In this document: one piece after another, positions 62,692 through 64,000 of the stretch
Layout of the letters: the number at the start of each line of letters is the position of its first letter
Position numbering within the stretch: the stretch's first letter is position 1
From: Bog-105 sp965277435
GTDB taxonomy: Bacteria; Acidobacteriota; Terriglobia; Bryobacterales; Bryobacteraceae
DNA length: 64,000 nt
Assembly: GCA_965277435.1 (NCBI GenBank)
Contig: OZ255821.1
Coordinates: forward strand, 5,828,001 to 5,892,000
Direction of reading: 5' to 3'
Made by a program: the position numbers and the translations under genes
The notes under the pieces: generated by a model
The model's input: the letters and a program-made list of their open reading frames with translations, nothing else
The model's database searches: none
Told to the model about the DNA's origin: nothing

Positions 62692-63429
62692 CTAACTGAC
62701 CCGCGCAACCTGCTCGATGGCGGACTTATTCATGTCGGTACCGATCTTGATGGCGTGCTGCAGCATTTCGAAGTGGCGCATCAACGAAATCATCCTGGCG
62801 GCGGCTTCCGGCGGCGTGGCGTTCGACGCTTCTGTTTTTCCCTGGTACACCTGAGCGGTCGAGGCGGTTACTGGATTGGCCTGCGGATCGGTATTTTGAA
62901 AGTAAGTGCCGGCGGCGCGGGTCAGTTGAGTTTGATCTTTAAAAGATGCTAGTTCCAGTTGGCCCAGAGCATTACCGTCCTGCAGGACCTGGCCATCGGT
63001 TCCGACCTGGAGCGGGCTGGTCGACTGACTCTGCAGCGGTTTGCCTCCCACCATGCGCACCGGGTATCCTTCGCCACTGACCAGAGTTCCTTGCGGAGTG
63101 AAATGAAAGCTGCCGTTGCGGGTATACAGCGCGCCTTTCGGGCCATTGACAGAGAAGAAGCCCGTGCCCGATAGCGCGAAATCATTCGAAGCACCGGTGT
63201 TCACCAGCGTGCCCTGCGCGAAATCGGTCCACTGCTTCTGCACCACGGGCGAATCACCGACGCTGGGGTTAAACTGATCGTCGGCTTCGGGGGCGAGATA
63301 GGTGCTGTAGAACTCGCGGTCGGATTTGAAGCCGTTGCTAGAGGCGTTGGCCAAATTGTTCGAAAGCATGTCGAAGGAGTCCATGCTGGCCTGGAGTCCG
63401 CCGGCGGCGGCCGTTGTGAGAGGGTCCAT
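62692..63429 (-). CDS. flgF: Flagellar proximal rod protein FlgF-like
   Basis: 245 residues from the ATG at 63429, where the rod-family start MDPLTTAAAGGLQASMDSFD begins; the frame is open upstream to 63672 but that part has no rod homology. LSNNLANASSNGF and the C-terminal MISLMRHFEMLQHAIKIGTD fit the FlgF/FlgG family. It is the first gene of the flg run. Confidence 0.92.
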   Translation of the reverse strand: MDPLTTAAAGGLQASMDSFDMLSNNLANASSNGFKSDREFYSTYLAPEADDQFNPSVGDSPVVQKQWTDFAQGTLVNTGASNDFALSGTGFFSVNGPKGALYTRNGSFHFTPQGTLVSGEGYPVRMVGGKPLQSQSTSPLQVGTDGQVLQDGNALGQLELASFKDQTQLTRAAGTYFQNTDPQANPVTASTAQVYQGKTEASNATPPEAAARMISLMRHFEMLQHAIKIGTDMNKSAIEQVARVS

Positions 63430-63641
63430 GTTCAACGCGCTTCTATGCAAGCAACTCGCCAATCGAAAAAAGCCTCTACTTTCTGTGAAACGCGTGCGAT
63501 AACGAGGTAACAACCAGAAGCGCGAGAAGCTCTGCGTCAAGACTTCGACGGAAGCAGGCTGCCGATCTGCAATTTTTTGACGCTCGTGTATCGCGGCGCT
63601 CGGCGAAAACGTGCGTTTGCTGAGTTGGCAACGTTCGTGCA

Positions 63642-64000
63642 ATGCAGCGGAACGTGACCGTTCCAGGCGCATCGTTCGGAAATCCAGTTTCTCTGGCAGG
63701 TTCGCTGTCGATAAAGGGGATTTCTCCGAGCAAAGCAGCGGGCAAATTCGAGCCGCAGCCTTCGTTTGCCGATGCCCTGCAGACTGAGATGGCCGGTCAC
63801 TCGCAAGAAGAAGAAACCAAGCCGGCAGCTACTGAAGATCAGGCGAAAAATGCCATTCCTGTTCCGGCAGCGCTCGCAACGAAGCTTGGCCAAGGCCTGG
63901 TCCAACCCGGTATTCAGAATCCTGAGAAGGCGCCGGCGACTACAGTGACGAAGCCGAATCTTCCGGCGAAGCCCGCTGCTTCGATTCCTGTTCTGAAAGA
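63642..64000 (+). CDS. Probable flagellar hook-length control protein FliK, 3' truncated by window edge
   Basis: Frame open from the ATG at 63642 (or GTG at 63654) to the end of the window, about 119 residues. Low-complexity, Ala/Pro/Lys-rich sequence with FADALQTEMAG early on, which resembles the disordered N-terminal half of FliK. The diagnostic C-terminal domain lies outside the window. The position next to the flg operon supports the call. Confidence 0.55.
   Translation, partial: MQRNVTVPGASFGNPVSLAGSLSIKGISPSKAAGKFEPQPSFADALQTEMAGHSQEEETKPAATEDQAKNAIPVPAALATKLGQGLVQPGIQNPEKAPATTVTKPNLPAKPAASIPVLK

Noticed and set aside
63626..63641. Sigma-54-like TGGCA-N-TGCA element before the probable fliK
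   Set aside because: Three of twelve consensus positions differ and the implied transcript start lies after the ATG at 63642; kept only as a note.
1..64000. CRISPR array, complete insertion sequence or prophage
   Set aside because: No evenly spaced direct repeats, no transposase or phage structural genes were seen; only small repeats and the tRNA-bounded stretch.

Overview
The window looks like a chromosome segment of a flagellated member of the Acidobacteriota, most likely close to the Bryobacterales/Solibacter group. This is an inference from gene content: a PadR regulator paired with a large 'ADOP'-type orphan permease, a DUF2934 protein, an Oar-like TonB-dependent receptor with an N-terminal carboxypeptidase-regulatory domain, TPR proteins, a secreted S9 peptidase, and many GTG/TTG starts in overlapping operons. 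No 16S rRNA is present to confirm it.

Layout. 1-5480: a System I cytochrome c maturation cluster in one direction (ccmF partial, ccmH, a zinc-ribbon protein, a carboxypeptidase-like-domain protein, ccmA, ccmB, ccmC, ccmD). 5617-12073: an S9 peptidase, an orphan HicB, rpsO-pnp with a clear terminator, and a DUF2934 protein. 12074-12541 has no convincing gene but several hairpins. 12542-15533 (minus): motB, motA and a membrane histidine kinase, followed on the plus strand by a six-repeat S1 protein. 17432-19777: an ECF sigma factor, a HEAT-repeat anti-sigma factor and a double-PDZ protein in one tight operon. 19920-24536 is a rearranged accessory stretch: TetR/oxidoreductase, a fused pair of gene fragments (sigma factor 3' end joined to a PDZ piece), a frameshifted WYL regulator, a VOC protein and the intact FliA-type sigma factor, with flgM next to it. 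25016-31598: three consecutive membrane-fusion proteins, a MacB-like permease and a TolC-like channel. 31608-34585: ADOP permease and PadR. 36021-41649: a stressosome-type module (RsbR, RsbS, RsbT, an ATPase-phosphatase fusion, a hybrid kinase that starts with an RsbT/RsbW-like ATPase, and a receiver-kinase). 41669-52184: a seven-heme cytochrome/TPR protein, an Oar-like receptor, two TPR proteins flanking a broken Uma2 gene, and a GMC oxidoreductase with its small subunit. 52261-53806: a short stretch bounded by tRNA-Ser and a duplicate of the tRNA 3' end, carrying two small membrane proteins and a ParE/RelE-type toxin-antitoxin pair. 53950-57115: dapA-dapD, a phosphoesterase and a lytic transglycosylase. 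57166-64000: a second motA, fliS, flgJ(N)-flgI-flgH-flgA-flgG-flgF and the start of a probable fliK.

How it fits together. Motility is the strongest theme: FliA, FlgM, two MotA proteins, a MotB, basal-body rod and ring genes, FliS and FliK. Good matches to the FliA (sigma-28) promoter consensus lie between fliS and motA (one on each strand) and in front of flgM. A second theme is envelope sensing and secretion: the ECF module, the stressosome/phosphorelay block, the efflux cassette and the Oar receptor. The clearest structural surprises are the duplication scar at 21814-22264, the tRNA-Ser-bounded stretch, and the fused ATPase architecture of the stressosome block.
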